From contig JAPDOI010000371.1 in the NCBI GenBank assembly GCA_029168955.1, forward strand, positions 530,501 through 594,500: a DNA stretch of 64,000 bases. The letters are read 5' to 3'. The notes beneath the pieces were generated by a model. That model was not told the origin of the DNA. It was given only the letters and a program-made list of their open reading frames with translations, and made no database searches. The translations under genes were made by a program, and so were the position numbers. Below are positions 22,310 through 34,147 of the stretch, in pieces; within the stretch, counting starts at the first letter, position 1, and every line of letters starts with the position of its first letter. The stretch is from Aplectana chamaeleonis. Its lineage: Eukaryota; Nematoda; Chromadorea; Rhabditida; Cosmocercidae.

Positions 22310-23170
22310 TCGGCAAGAAGGACGGCTTTCAGAAAGCCTTCACCCGCACCAATCACACTCATGCGCTGTCGCAAGCCACCAAAGGGACAAATGAATGTCA
22401 CTAACCTTTTGCTCTGATCCTTGTGGACTACACCCAAACCTTATCGGGTAGAAGTTCCGACGTTTCTCAACGCGCAAGCGCGGGTGCTTCGTATACGTCA
22501 ACATATTGGTAATGTATAACAGCAGCTAAATAGACCGTCATTCATCGGTTTGAGCGGACGAATGGCCGACGGAAAGAAGTCACATGGGTGACACCATGCC
22601 ACCGAAGCCGTCCACAACAGCCTCAGAAAGCTCTTTTGCAGAACTCCGATAAACGCTCGGAATCGAGTACTGTAGACCCGCCCGGCGATCGACCCCGCAA
22701 GAAAAGTAAGGAAAGCTTAGCCTATCCGCAGCAAGTAGTACGACGATAGTCCAATACGCCCAGGGCGTTCTCCTTTTCGTCGCGAACAGCTAGGTCTACC
22801 TTAGAGGAAAGGTGTGGATGATCAGCAGCCAGTCTAGTGAGATTGGACGAAAACAAAAAGCTGACTGTGTCACACTTGTATCCATTATGGAACTTACGGC
22901 CCAACTGGGAGATTCGGGATCACGAGCACATCTGTTCGACTCCACGGTGCAGCCTGCACTGTGATATTGAAACTAGGCTAGGGCAGAAATGAAGGAGACT
23001 TGACAGGTTTGGAGCATAGCCCGCAGAGCCTTGAAACGAAGACTGTTTGAGACCAATAGCTGCATCCAGAGAGCAGCCGGGCTACGCAGTGTGGACCTTC
23101 AAAATCAGTTGCAGGCCAAAAATCGTCTACTGTTCTGCATCCGTATCACCACCAATTCCGTTGGTAGCGG
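22310..23170 (+). pseudogene. Heavily decayed RTE-clade reverse-transcriptase relic
   Basis: Short plus-strand patches, in different frames and broken by stops, follow the order of RTE reverse transcriptase: DGFQKAFTRTNHTHAL (template-grip region), then MGDTMPPKPSTTASESSF (compare RQGDTISPKLFTAALE-type motifs), then a gap, then ELTAQLGDSGSRAHLFDSTV and RRAGLRS-like IQRAAGLRSVDL. The YADD region is not recognisable. The catalytic function is lost. The copy is older than the one at 24.4 kb. The family assignment is based on motif order recalled from the family, without alignment. Confidence 0.55.
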
Positions 23171-24410
23171 GACGGTTTCATTGTAGTCCGCTCGGAAAGG
23201 AAAGCTGCATGATAAATTCACAGTCAGTCGCAAGCTTAGTCCATATGCATAAACGTTCTTAGCGTTTCAGCGCTATTATCCCAAAAGTTGATCACGTATA
23301 TGCTTTCATTATCATGACCGCTGTTTCGCTAACCTATCCTTACTTAAAACGTTCATGAATACGTCCTCGGGTGTTATACAAAAGAAAGGAAGAGCTGAGA
23401 GCAATGAATGAAAGAGATAGGTTCTCCAACCAGAGCAAGCAACAATTCATCAAGGGGCATGATATGCATAGGCTCTAAAAAGCAAATGTTGAACCTCGAA
23501 GATCGCCAGACTGAGCACCTAGCAGAGCATTTGAAAAGAGGCTTGAATAAGATGAACCCCTGTAGAATTGTTCTCTGATAAGCACTCGGGATTTGGCTAA
23601 ATTTGTTCTGTTCATTTCCGAATCTGCGCGATGTCGCGCCGTGAAAGCACTGTGCCATCAAATCCCTCTGGATATCATCCTATTCAGAAATACAGGAGTT
23701 ATTTTCTTAGGCTTTCTGTTTTGAGGCAGGTATCCGGAGGGAGTGCTCACATAGTCATTTGAATCGAGGAGAATTACTTACGTCTTTGTGTTTTGAACAA
23801 ATTTCCCTCGTTCGATTGTCATTGTGCAAATCCACCAGTATCAAAGTATAGTTCACACCCTTTAGATAGCAGTCTAGGGATTGTCTTGCGATGGCATAGT
23901 TTCTGAAATATACTACCTCGTTGAGAAGTTATCAATGAGTGATCTACTGCTAGCCCCATAAAATCTTCGAGTTTCCATGGTTCACACACAATGAAATGGG
24001 TAAAAAGTAGTGTCCATAATGTAAAATGTCGTGATTTTTTCCAAAAAAAAGCATACGGAAAGAAAGGATAACGTCATACATTTTTTCATGGATAATTATT
24101 TCCGCCCCTTTATGTGTCACCTCATCGCGGTGAAGGGGTGAACATTGATGAACGAGATTCGTCTCGCGAAATGGCCAACGGCACAAACGGTTACGTAGTT
24201 CGCCGTAGCATTAGTTTATCTAATGTGACAACGGGCGGCTCCCGATAGCACCGGCTCTGCACTCGGGAGTAACTAGACCACAAACTTGCTCCTACATTCG
24301 CTAATAATATGAAACCGACCCGAAATCGGATATGCTCTTCCAAGGGGCCCGGAGATGCCTGTATCGAGGACGGACGAGGATCAGGACGGGGCGTCATTGG
24401 TAAACCCCAC
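23171..24410. other. Intergenic, no gene seen
   Basis: No gene or repeat end is recognised. The small frames (23374-23661 minus, 23950-24186 minus) have no identifiable domain. Confidence 0.5.
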
Positions 24411-24416
24411 ACCCAA

Positions 24417-25948
24417 CGCGGACAATGTCTGAACATACGCACATAAGTACAATTGCCGAACAGCTGCGTCCCACACAGACCTGAGAACTCTCCTTCATCA
24501 GCCCAGAAGAATCAAATACGATGTCGTCTGCTTGCAGGAAACGAAGGTCAAGGAATGGTACACGAGGAAGACTGATAAAGGAGAGCTGATAAGAATGGGA
24601 TAAAAGGTTACTGCGAAGAATATTGGAGGAGTCGGCTCCCCCGTTCACCCAGGAGTTCAGCACATCGTCCACTCTAACGAAGTTTTGGGCCCCCGTGTAA
24701 CAATCCTGCGATTGAAGACCGAACACAAGGCCGTTATCTCCGTCGTGAACTGTTATGCTCCTACCGATGTAGCCAAAGACGAGGAGAAGGATAGTTTGTA
24801 CGCTGAACTGGAGGCGGCAATCAGGAAGGAGAAGTCTTACTACAAGTTCGTTTGCGGGGACTTCAATGCCATTTTGGGCAACGGAAGCGACGGTAACTGG
24901 AAACATGGTCCACATGGTAACGGGAACAGAAACAGCAATGGATATCGCGTTCTGGATCTGATGTCATCATGCAACTTGTTCCACGGGAACTCATTGTTTG
25001 AAAAGAAATCACAACGACGATGGGCATGGGAAAGTCCCAATGGATTAACGCATTTGGAGCTGGGCCATCTTCTGGCTAATAGGAAGTGGAGCTTGATGGA
25101 TTTCACCGTGGTGCCATCCTTCGACTGCGGGTTTGATCACAGACTACTTCGAGCAAAGATCCGTCTCAACAAACGAGTCTTTAAAAGAGATACACAAGGT
25201 TCTGCATTTGTTCGTTTTCCTCAGTACAGCGAAGCTGCAACGGAAGCAGCTCTTGATGACTACCCTTGGAGACTGGTTGATAATCCTACACTTCAAAGAG
25301 CTCGCCAAAGGTCTGCTTCAATGTGGAAAGGCTGCAAGGGTAGCTAAACAGCCAGAAGAGGTAAGACTTAATTCCAAAGCTCAAGAACTTCTCAAACTTC
25401 GAGGTGAATTAAGAAGGGATCCAACCGCAGCGCATGTGGAGAAGATCGTCATCAAAAAGGCCTAGTCTAAGAATCTCTCAGAGAGAACCAGAGGAACAAG
25501 TTGATATCAACCGCCGCTCAAAGGAGGAGTCTCAAACGCTGTGGAAATAATCTCACGGATTATCGTAATGTAACGCCGTGCCTGAGGGACAAACACGGGA
25601 CACTTAGAACTGCAAGAGTGGATATGGAACGCATTGTTAACGGAATTCTACACGGATCTTTATCGCTCAGCTACGCCGGTTCCCAGACGTTCCTCTCCAA
25701 CCAAAGATCCAGTGCCACCTATTCTCTTATCCGAGGTCGCTAATGCCTTGCGGTCGTTCAAGAAAGGAACAGCTTCTGGCCCTGATGGTATTTCTGCAGA
25801 TTTGCTTAGAGTGGGAGGCGAAGCCGCGTGTAAAATTCTTGCGAAACATTTCAGTTCTTACCTTGAAGCGGGATCCATACCAGATTAGTGGAAATGCTCG
25901 AAGACGGTTCTGATTTTCATGGAGGGAGACAAGGAGGATATCGGGAAC
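24417..25948 (+). pseudogene. RTE-clade LINE relic: endonuclease and start of RT
   Basis: The plus strand carries an AP-type endonuclease: RIKYDVVCLQETKVK (about 24510), an in-frame stop near 24600, then the open frame 24685-25347 with NCYAPTDVAKDEE, KFVCGDFNA, GNRNSNGYR, FHGNSLFEKKSQRRWAWESP, and PSFDCGFDHRLLRAKI (SDHRLLRAK-type motif, with F replacing S). After a frameshift (frames 25133-25465 and 25634-25888) comes the N-terminal part of the reverse transcriptase, ALRSFKKGTASGPDGISADLLR. Similarity ends at about 25948, beside a 57-bp perfect hairpin. Catalytic RT motifs are absent. The orientation is the same as the 22.3-kb relic, but the domains would be in the wrong order for one element, so these are two insertions. 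Confidence 0.85.
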
Positions 25949-25953
25949 TGCTT

Positions 25954-26010
25954 CGCTGTCGCGGGCATCGGTCGCAGTGTGGCGCACTGCGACCGATGCC
26001 CGCGACAGCG
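25954..26010. repeat. 57-bp perfect hairpin at RTE truncation point
   Basis: Two 26-nt arms (CGCTGTCGCGGGCATCGGTC... and its exact complement) around a 5-nt loop TGGCG. GC-rich, with no T run after it. Confidence 0.9.
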
Positions 26011-27176
26011 ACGGAATAATTGGTTTCCTCTGCTTATCTATCCTTTTTCGTAGTTCCTTTTCTCATTTCTCTCCCGGTGTCTTCTCCTTATCTTAGATGT
26101 ATAAATCTTAGTACCTGCCCCTTTATAGAACTGAATTTGAAATGATTTGCCCTAGGACTCCGGGTTATTGATTCGACGTCTTGTCTGCAATTGCGTGGGT
26201 GTCAGGGCTGGTAGTAAACCCCCATTGTCGTGACGACAATTGTCATGACATGTCACGACATGTCGCGACCAAAAGGGTTCGTATCGTATCCTACAACACA
26301 TGGCTCGTTACTGTCACGAGCTTGTTGTCACGACAGTTACGGTCACGAGCTGTAACAAGTGTCTCGTGGTCATAACATCACGACAACGCGACAGACAGCG
26401 TGACACAAAATAGTGCGCGGTTGAGGGAGTGCGCAGATTGCTGCGAGTGTCGTGCGCTCGTGTACAACAATGTAATGACAACATTTAGGCGTAGAATTGG
26501 GAGCAGGGTGTGCGGCGCCTGTCAATACAATGCAAATTACGCGCCTTTCGCTATGTTTTTTGCTCTTTGTGTGTCAATGATAACAATGCGAAACATTGCA
26601 TTGTTCGGTATCGATCAAATTTCTCGAGAAACGCATGGCATCCCGTCGCCTTCTGCTGACAAATGCGAGGTAAAAAGCTTTTTTATTTTGATTTTCTTCT
26701 CTGTATTTTTGTAGGTAAATGTTCTAGTTTAGCCACTTATGAAGGTTTTAGATAATACAGTATTTTTACATGCGTTTAGAACATTTTGATGCCAGTTGGA
26801 CATTTTTGCCGTTGATTCCAAATCTCCGTTCTTCCGTATTACTTTTTTTAGAAAAATTAGATAGCTTATTTCTGATTCCAGTTTGTGAAATTGATTTTTA
26901 TAAGACTGTGCGCATTTTTTTTCAGTTTCATAATTTTTATGTGGCAAAAACAGCTGACTGCGGAGGTATTCCTCCGATGTATTTGTTTATTACTCCTTTT
27001 GCCATAACTAATAGGGTTCTTTCAATAAAAAATGGTGTCAATACTCATTTGTAAGATTATTATACGTGGATGAGGTTTAATAAATTCCGAAAGGGTTTTT
27101 CGATTGATTCATATATTTTGTCGTTTGCAACATTTTTGCTCTACATATGGTTTCCGTTTTCGTTCTAGTCCGACGC

Positions 27177-27248
27177 ATGGATCAGGCGGCTGGCCGTGCG
27201 GGGTTGGCGGCCTCACTGGAGAATGGGATATCGATTCGCGCGGAGTGA
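27177..27248 (+). pseudogene. Conserved short peptide segment (MDQAAGRA motif), broken copy
   Basis: ATG at 27177 opens MDQAAGRAGLAASLENGI, followed by SIRAE and a TGA at 27246-27248; similarity to the copy at 59520-59666 continues past the stop as PTVAAPS. The 5' context TAGTCYGACGC before the ATG is also shared. Function unknown; I recognise no family. It could be the coding remnant of a dispersed element or a conserved non-coding block that happens to be open. Confidence 0.4.
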
Positions 27249-27674
27249 CCTACCGTCGCAGCCCCGTCCACTATTCAGACTAAAATGATTCTGCGAACTC
27301 TATGTTTTGCGTTCTGGAATTAAAGACTTTTCGAGTTACCCATCCGGCAGTCGAAAAACCAAAAAAAAAACTTCAAAACGAGAACGAAAATAGAACCATT
27401 TTTGAAACCGGGTTAATCCCTGCCCAATACCGCCAAACTCTCACAATTATTATTAAAACCATTTTTTATGACAAGAGGTTTTTTCATGCAGGACGAGACT
27501 AATTGAGATTATTATAGCGAATAAATACAGCTACAGTCAGCAGTCTCCGTCTTCCGGAAAGGTTGAAACTGAAAACAGCGCTTCCGAAGTTTTGCGAGAA
27601 AATCTGTCTCAGAAAGTGAATTCAAAATCAAACTGGGAAAATTTAATTTTAGGAAGAAAAGAAAAAAGCTCGGC

Positions 27675-28176
27675 GCAAAACTAGTTGGAGGGGGCCACTT
27701 AGGATTTACCCATAGAAATGAAAAGATTCGGCTATGAAATTGAAATTTTCTTTCGTTATCACATAACGTCGGCGTGGATCCGGAAGAGACTTTGCGTTCA
27801 CTGTTGAAGGCTGGCGCAAACTCAGTGCCATATGCTATAACATATCGTCCATCACTAGATGAGGGATCGCCGCGACGCTGCTTGGCGGGAAAATTTGCGC
27901 GATCAATAGCCACTCTCCCTTCGTTTTCCCGCGCGCAATTTCTCCCGCCAAGCAGCGTCGCGGCGATTCCTCATCCAGTGATGGACGATAGGTGCACCGA
28001 GTTGGCGCCAAGCTTCAACAGTGAACGCGAAGTCTCTTCCGGATCCACGCCGACGTTATGTGACAACGTTATCACTCGTAATTTCTGAGAAATTCCATGG
28101 AATTAGATCGATTTCTGAAAGCGGTATCATTCAGTCATCACAAGAATTTTGAGTGGCCCCCTACAACTAGTTTTGC
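27675..28176. mobile_element. Foldback element (different family from FB1-3)
   Basis: Outer inverted ends GCAAAACTAGTTG-AGGGGGCCACT. An inner pair, CGTCGGCGTGGATCCGGAAGAG with its inverse and GCTGCTTGGCGGGAAA with its inverse, shows that about 230-bp arms fold over nearly the entire 502 bp. No ORF. Confidence 0.88.
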
Positions 28177-28623
28177 ATTAAAAGTTTATATTGAAAACTC
28201 ATCCAAAACTAGAAGTCAAATTCTGAGGCGATATCAAAATGTTACTAACCTGCATGAATTTACTGTAATCTTTAAAACCACAATAAGTGAGAATATCAGA
28301 ACATTTACCAATGAGAATATGGAAAAGACAACCAAAATATACAAGCCACTCAAGTGAGCGGAATAGTGATTTGATAGAAGTAAAAAAGCTGAATAAAAGC
28401 ATTCATGGTAAAGTACAAAAGCTATCGAAAGTATGTGTGGTTAAATAACAGGAAAAGTTCTCAAAGTATGTAGTGCATTATAATAGTGGAAACTGCTTCA
28501 AATGTTGATACCGCCTTTTTGTGGATCGATCAATGGCCTCCAATCATCGGGATTTATGGTAGGTATAACACAGTGATCGACGTGGCCGACCATCATAGCA
28601 CCCGATTAGGTGACCGGCTCAGT

Positions 28624-28875
28624 GCACTAGTGGAGCAGTTGGTGTGCGCGCCGCTATGAGACGTGTGTCCGGGGTACCGTTCTCGCTTAAGACTGTGGTT
28701 TTTGCAAGCAGCTGCTCGTGTTCCATCACTTTATGGTGTCGAGTGGGGAAGTTGTCGAGGCCAAAATGGAGCAGTAGGTGTGTCAAGGCCAAAATGGAGC
28801 AGTAGGTGTGAGCGCCGTGATTGGACGAGTGTCCCGAGTTCATTTCCTATATAATATCGTGGTTTTTGTGCCAAA
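28624..28875. repeat. Imperfect tandem duplication, GGAGCAG-GGTGTG block
   Basis: A block beginning GTGGAGCAGTTGGTGTG and running to GTGGTTTTTGC is repeated as ATGGAGCAGTAGGTGTGAGC ... CGTGGTTTTTGTGCC, with a 29-bp partial copy between them (AGGCCAAAATGGAGCAGTAG twice). No gene. Confidence 0.7.
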
Positions 28876-28993
28876 GGATGCGACCCCTCGTGACAAACAC
28901 GAAACAAACACGTGACATCGGTATTCGTTGTCGCTACTTGTCACGAACTAGTTCTCGTATTGTTGTGACAACGCGAGGGGGTTTACTACCAGC

Positions 28994-30160
28994 TCAGACG
29001 TAACATGTATAGCATAGCACACCATGGCCCTCAGCGACAGCTGCGTCGCTCCCCTCTGCGACCGCGACAGGGCTGAAGGAGAATATAACAATGGCCAGAG
29101 ATTTTCGGTTGCGCTGATTTTCGTGTCGTAAGGTTCGCTCTACCGAGGACTTGCCACGGACCCTCAGACAGTATGATGAACTTTTTCAGGGAAGAAAGCC
29201 GCGATGATGCGCTCGCTAGATATTCCGCGGAGTTTCGTTTTCTTCGCATGTTATGTGCTCTTTATCTTGCTACAAACAGCTGTTGCTTCTCAATTTCCAC
29301 CATTGTGTTTTCTCAGAAACAACCGCTCGCCTTCTTTTATAGAGCTATCATAGCAGCATTGCGAATTACCCCGAACCAAAGACTGCCCATACATGGTTGA
29401 CTGTTGACTCTTTCTTTAGTGAGGTACCTACGTGACAAAGATACGATATAATTACTTGTCCGCAATTGGGGTTTTCGCACGCTGGTTCCCATCCTGTAGC
29501 AAAGAGACGAAAAAACGCTGCAGTTTCCTACAGTTTGAAAGATAGGGCTGGTTCAACAGCGGGCCACGTTCCTGTATTGGTGGGGGGACCTTCTTTAGTC
29601 CGAAAGTCAAATCGCAGACATTATCTATCACAAACGCTTACTTTGGTACTGCCCTTGCGTGTACCAAAGGACATGTCATTTTAAAACCAGATAAATTTTA
29701 GCCACCTTGATAAGCTCTTAACTAGTGTCCCAAAACTTAGAGCTAGTACAAGTTGGGTAGATTGTCCGACTCACGCTGCGTAGGCATGTGATGTAAAGCC
29801 GATGAATACAGAAACGTTGCCCAAAACTGGTGGGCAGGAACCCATACTTTCTCTTGGTAGGATTTGTGATTGATCACTGAAATTCGATGTGTGTGAGGAT
29901 GCTATAACAGCGGTAAAATCAGATTATATCATGTGTTTCGGGAAACTTGAACCTACAGTATGTCTAATTCTGCATGTATCCTCTGCGGTTGTTGATCTCG
30001 TGTGCGCAGAACGGAGACGACTTCTATGCGTAAGCCATCCCTTTTGAGGACAGCAATCTAGAAATTGTACTGTGAAAGTTGAACGCGTTGACTGAAACAG
30101 TTGTGAGGCTATAATCCCCGCAACTTTTTCTCACAACACCAACTTTGTAAACAGACTTCG
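28994..30160. other. Intergenic, no gene seen
   Basis: Unique sequence between the 2.8-kb TIR element and the FB2 foldback. Small frames only, none recognisable. Confidence 0.5.
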
Positions 30161-30810
30161 ATTTCTAAAAGTTTAGCTTCCTGGCAAAAGTAATGATTTG
30201 GCAATGTTATAATTTCAAGAAATCAAAGAGTTGAAAAAAATTTTTAGAAAACGTCTTGAAATATCTTTAAAAATGATTTGGCGCAAAATAACCACAAGTA
30301 ATGAAAAAACTGGGAAATGTAATGAAATGATTAACATCGGATTTGGCGGTCAGTCGAATAACTTTTTATAAGTAGTGAGAGACGAGGTATAGGATTTTAC
30401 AAGCTTCTCCGTTAAACTTATGAAAGCTAAATCAAGCGCGCAACGGAAACCTCAAAACATTTCATTGAAGCTGTAATACGGAAATCAAGGTGGGTCAAGC
30501 TATGTAAACGTAACACTCACATCCGATACGCGCTTGATTTAGCTTTGATAAGTTTAACGGAGAAGCTTGTAAAATCCTATACCTCGTCTCTCACTACTTA
30601 TAAAAAGTTGGACTACGACTGACCGCCAAATCCGATGTTAATCATTTCATTACATTTCCCAGTTTTTTCATTACTTGTGGTTATTTTGCCCCAAATCATT
30701 TTTAAAGATATTTCAAGACGTTTTCTAAAAATTTTTTCAACTCTTTGATTTTTTGAAATTATAACATTGCCAAATCATTACTTTTGCCAGGAAGCTAAAC
30801 TTTTAGAAAT
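30161..30810. mobile_element. Foldback element FB2
   Basis: 650 bp. Ends ATTTCTAAAAGTTTAGCTTC on both strands; centre as in FB1. It forms the left end of the 9.9-kb composite. No ORF. Confidence 0.92.
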
Positions 30811-31007
30811 TTCATATATTTTTTCCAAAGGTTCCCTTTTTGACCTGATTTTTGTTTAGCGATTCCCATTTTGGAGAGGCGAAACCTCTTATGACAGCTT
30901 TCGCCTTCCGTAAATAATGAAATTGGCACGAATCGGTGTTGTCTGAGAACCATAACTCCAAAAAAATTGTGACCTGCAACCATAAAAAAATGACCCTCGC
31001 TTTTCCA
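30811..31007 (-). repeat. Array-to-foldback joint, copy 2
   Basis: Reverse complement of the joint at 14776-14965 (TTCCAAAGGTTCCC, ATTGTGACCTGCAACCATAA). The conserved position between a 42-bp array and a foldback shows that the two parts belong to one unit. Confidence 0.75.
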
Positions 31008-33506
31008 CTGGGGGCCCGCACACTTTCTACGGCATGCTGTGCACTCCCATTGGGGGCCGCACACTTTTTACGGCGTCCTGCGCACTCCCACTGGGTTACC
31101 GTACACCTTCTACGGCGTCCTGCGCATTCCCACTGGGAGCCCGCACACTTTCTATTACCGCACACCTTCTACGGCGTCCTGCGCATTCCCACTGGGAGCC
31201 CGCACACTTTCTACGGCGTCCTGCGCACTCCCATTGGGGGCCCGCACACTTTCTATGGCGTCCTGCGCGTTCCCAATGGGAGCCCGCACACGTTCTATGG
31301 CGTCCTGCGCACTCCCACTGGGTTACCGCACACCTTCTACGGCGTCCTGCTCATTCCCACTTTGAGCCCGCACACTTTCTACGGCGTCCTGCGCACTCCC
31401 ATTGGGGGCCCGCACACTTTCTATGGCGTCCTGCGCGTTCCCAATGGGGAGCTCCGCAATACGCTCTATGGCGTCCTGCGCACTCCCACTGCCGGAGCCC
31501 GCAACACTTCTATGGCGTCCTGCACACTCCCACTGGGTCACCGCACACCTTCTACGGCGTCCTGCGCATTCCCACTGGGGGCCCTCACAGTTTCTACGGC
31601 GTCCTGCGCACTCCTACTGGGTTACCGAACACCTTCTATGGCGTCCTGCACGCTCCCACTGGGTCACCGCACACCTTCTACGGCGTCCTGCGCATTCCCA
31701 CTGGGGGCCCGCACACTTTCTACGGCGTCCTGCGCACTCCCATTGGGGGCCCGCACACTTTCTACGGCGTCCTGCGCACTCCCACTGGGTTACCGCACAC
31801 ATTCTACGGCGTCCTGCGCCTTCCCCCTGGGGCCCCGCACACTTTCTACGGCGTCCTGCGCCCTCCCATTGGGGGCCCGCACACTTTCTACGGCGTCCTG
31901 CGCACTCCCACTGGGTTACCGCACACACTTCTTACGGCGTCCTGCGCATTCCCACCGGGGCCCCGCACACTTTCTACGGCGTCCTGCGCACTCCCACTGG
32001 GTTACCGCACACTTTCTACGGCGTCCTGCGCACTCCCACTGGGTCACCGCACACCTTCTACGGCGTCCTGCGCATTCCCACACTGGGGCCCCGCACACTT
32101 TCCACGGCGTCCTGCGCACTCCCATTGGGAGCCCGCACACTTTCTACGGCGTCCTGCGCACTCCCACTGGGTTACCGCACACATTCTACGGCGTCCTGCG
32201 CATTCCCACTGGGGGCCCTCACAGTTTCTACGGCGTCCTGCGCACTCCTACTGGGTTACCGAACACCTTCTATGGCGTACTGCGCACTCCCACTGGGTTC
32301 ACCGCACACATCCCTACGGCGTCCTGCGCACTCCCACTGGGGTCCCGCACACTTCCTACGACAACCTACGCTTTCCCCACTGGTGGCCCGGCACACTTTC
32401 TGCGGCGTCCTGCGCATTCCCACTGGGTTACCGCACAGTTTCTACGGCGTCCTGCGCACTCCCACCAGGTTACCGGAACACCTTCTACGTCCGCACACTC
32501 CACCGGGTCACCGCGCACCTTCACGGCGTCCCATCCATGGGGCCCGCACACTTTCTATGGCGTCCTGCGCACTCCCATTGGGGGCCCGCACACTTCCTAC
32601 GACAACCTGCGCACTCCCACCGGGTCATCGCACACATTCTGCGGCGTCCTGCGCATTCCCACTGGGGCCCGCACAGCTTCTTACGGCGTCCTGCGCACTC
32701 ACCATTGGGAGCCCGCACACTTTCTACGGCGTCCTGCGCACTCCCAGTGGGTTACCGCACACATTCTACGGCGTCCTGCGCATTCCCACTGGGGCCCCGC
32801 ACACTTTCTACGGCGTCCTGCGCACTCCCACTGGGTTACCGAACACCTTCTATGGCGTCCTGCACACTCCCACTGGGTCACCGCACACCTTCTACGGCGT
32901 CCTGCGCATTCCCACTGGGGGCCCGCACACTTTCTACGGCGTCCTGCGCACTCCCATTGGGAGCCCGCACACTTTCTACGGCGTCCTGCGCACTCCCACT
33001 GGGTTACCGCACACATTCTACGGCGTCCTGCGCACTCCCACTGGGGTCCCGCACACTTTCTACGACAACCTACGCTTTCCCACTGGTGGCCCGCACACTT
33101 TCTACGGCGTCCTGCGCATTCCCACTGGGTTACCGCACACCTTCTACGGCGTCCTGCACACTCCCACTGGGGTCCGGTAAATTTTCAACGGCGTCCTGCG
33201 CACTCCCACTGGGGTCCCGCACACTTTCTATGGCGTCCTGCGCACTCCCACTGGGGTCCCGCACACTTCCAACGACAACCTACGCTTTCCCACTGGTGGC
33301 CCGCACACTTTCTGCGGCGACCTGCGCATTCCCACTCGGTTACCGCACACCTTCTACGGCGTCCTGCGCATTCCCACTGTGGTCCCGCACACTTTCTATG
33401 GCGTCCTGCGCACTCCCACTGGGGTTCCGCACACTTCCTACGACAACCTACGCTTTCCCACTGGAGTCCCGTACATTTTCTGCGGCGTCCTGCGCACTCC
33501 TCAAAT
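31008..33506. repeat. Minisatellite array 2: 42-bp unit
   Basis: About 60 copies of a unit that reads TACGGCGTCCTGCGCACTCC then CACTGGGTTACCGCACACTT in consensus style. The same strand sense as array 0. Three overlapping plus frames of 592-905 codons and several minus frames are open, because 42 is divisible by three and the unit lacks stops. A few indels (for example near 31155, 31450, 32480) shift the phase, which argues against selection for coding. Confidence 0.95.
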
Positions 33507-34006
33507 CCTATTTACACCAACCGTCTCAAAGAGAGAACAATCTTGGCCGGAAGCCTATCATTAGCTGTGTTGTTTTTCATTAGTTCATTTTCAAAGCTCA
33601 GAGAACGTCGGATGGTTTACAATAACATGTTTACATGTTTTTACCCGTCTTGACCCTCAATTTTGGGGGTACGCCCAAATTGAGCTTTCAACTCCAAAAT
33701 TGAATAGGAGCTAGCTGCATCCATTTCCAGCCCCCTGCCAAAAAATTAGCTTCCTAGCTCAATTTTAACTAGTTACACAAGATCGTGAACGCCGTTTGAA
33801 AAAAAAGGAGATTAACAGTTTTTCGACCAAATCACGTGGTTTTCGCCATTTTTTTCGAGTGCCAAGAAACGATTCCAAGCCATTTTTTGGTACAACTACC
33901 AACTTTTTACGCTCTTTCCAATGGAGAAAAAACCGCATCTCCACAGTCACTCTAAACGCTGATTTTGGAATCGCAGAGTTGCGCATGGCCGAGTTAAAGC
34001 CAAATC
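33507..34006 (-). repeat. Leader of 42-bp minisatellite unit, copy 2
   Basis: Reverse-strand homologue of 11969-12518: AACATGTTTACATG, AGCTAGCTGCATCCA, AAATCACGTGGTTTTCG, then GAGTTAAAGCCAAATCTGG and the hairpin. Non-coding. Confidence 0.85.
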
Positions 34007-34027
34007 TGGTGCGCGCTTAGCGCGCAC
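34007..34027. repeat. Head hairpin 3 (minus-going)
   Basis: GGTGCGCGCTTAGCGCGCACC, in the same flanking context as 11947-11968 read on the other strand. Confidence 0.8.
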
Positions 34028-34126
34028 CACAATATGAAACCATTCTGATCCAGTATACTCTGAGGCAGTGAATTATGAGCATGATGTCTAGGGAGAACTT
34101 ACTCCCTAGACTACACAAGAATTGTG

Positions 34127-34147
34127 GTGAGCGCGAAGCGCTCACCA
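34127..34147. repeat. Head hairpin 4 (plus-going)
   Basis: GGTGAGCGCGAAGCGCTCACC followed by AGATTTGGCTTTGATTCG. It lies 99 bp from hairpin 3, pointing the other way. Confidence 0.8.

Larger units (their letters stand above)
26206..28993. mobile_element. TIR element of 2.8 kb with TCAG flanks
   Basis: The inverted ends GCTGGTAGTAAACCCCC (26207 inward, 28993 inward) are each flanked by TCAG (26202-26205, 28994-28997). Both subterminal regions are rich in GTCACGACA-like motifs (ACATGTCACGACATGTCGCG on the left; TTGTCACGAACTAG on the right). No transposase ORF was found, so it would be non-autonomous. It contains a nested foldback at 27675-28176 and a conserved short peptide segment at 27177. 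The superfamily is not assigned. Confidence 0.7.

Noticed and set aside
28624..28700. tRNA or tRNA-derived SINE
   Set aside because: GGAGCAGTTGGT loosely resembles an A box, but no B box or cloverleaf can be drawn.
30936..33653. 905- and 849-codon plus-strand frames (array 2)
   Set aside because: Same artefact of a 42-bp period. Frame-shifting indels are tolerated inside the array and homologous arrays are read in other frames or strands.
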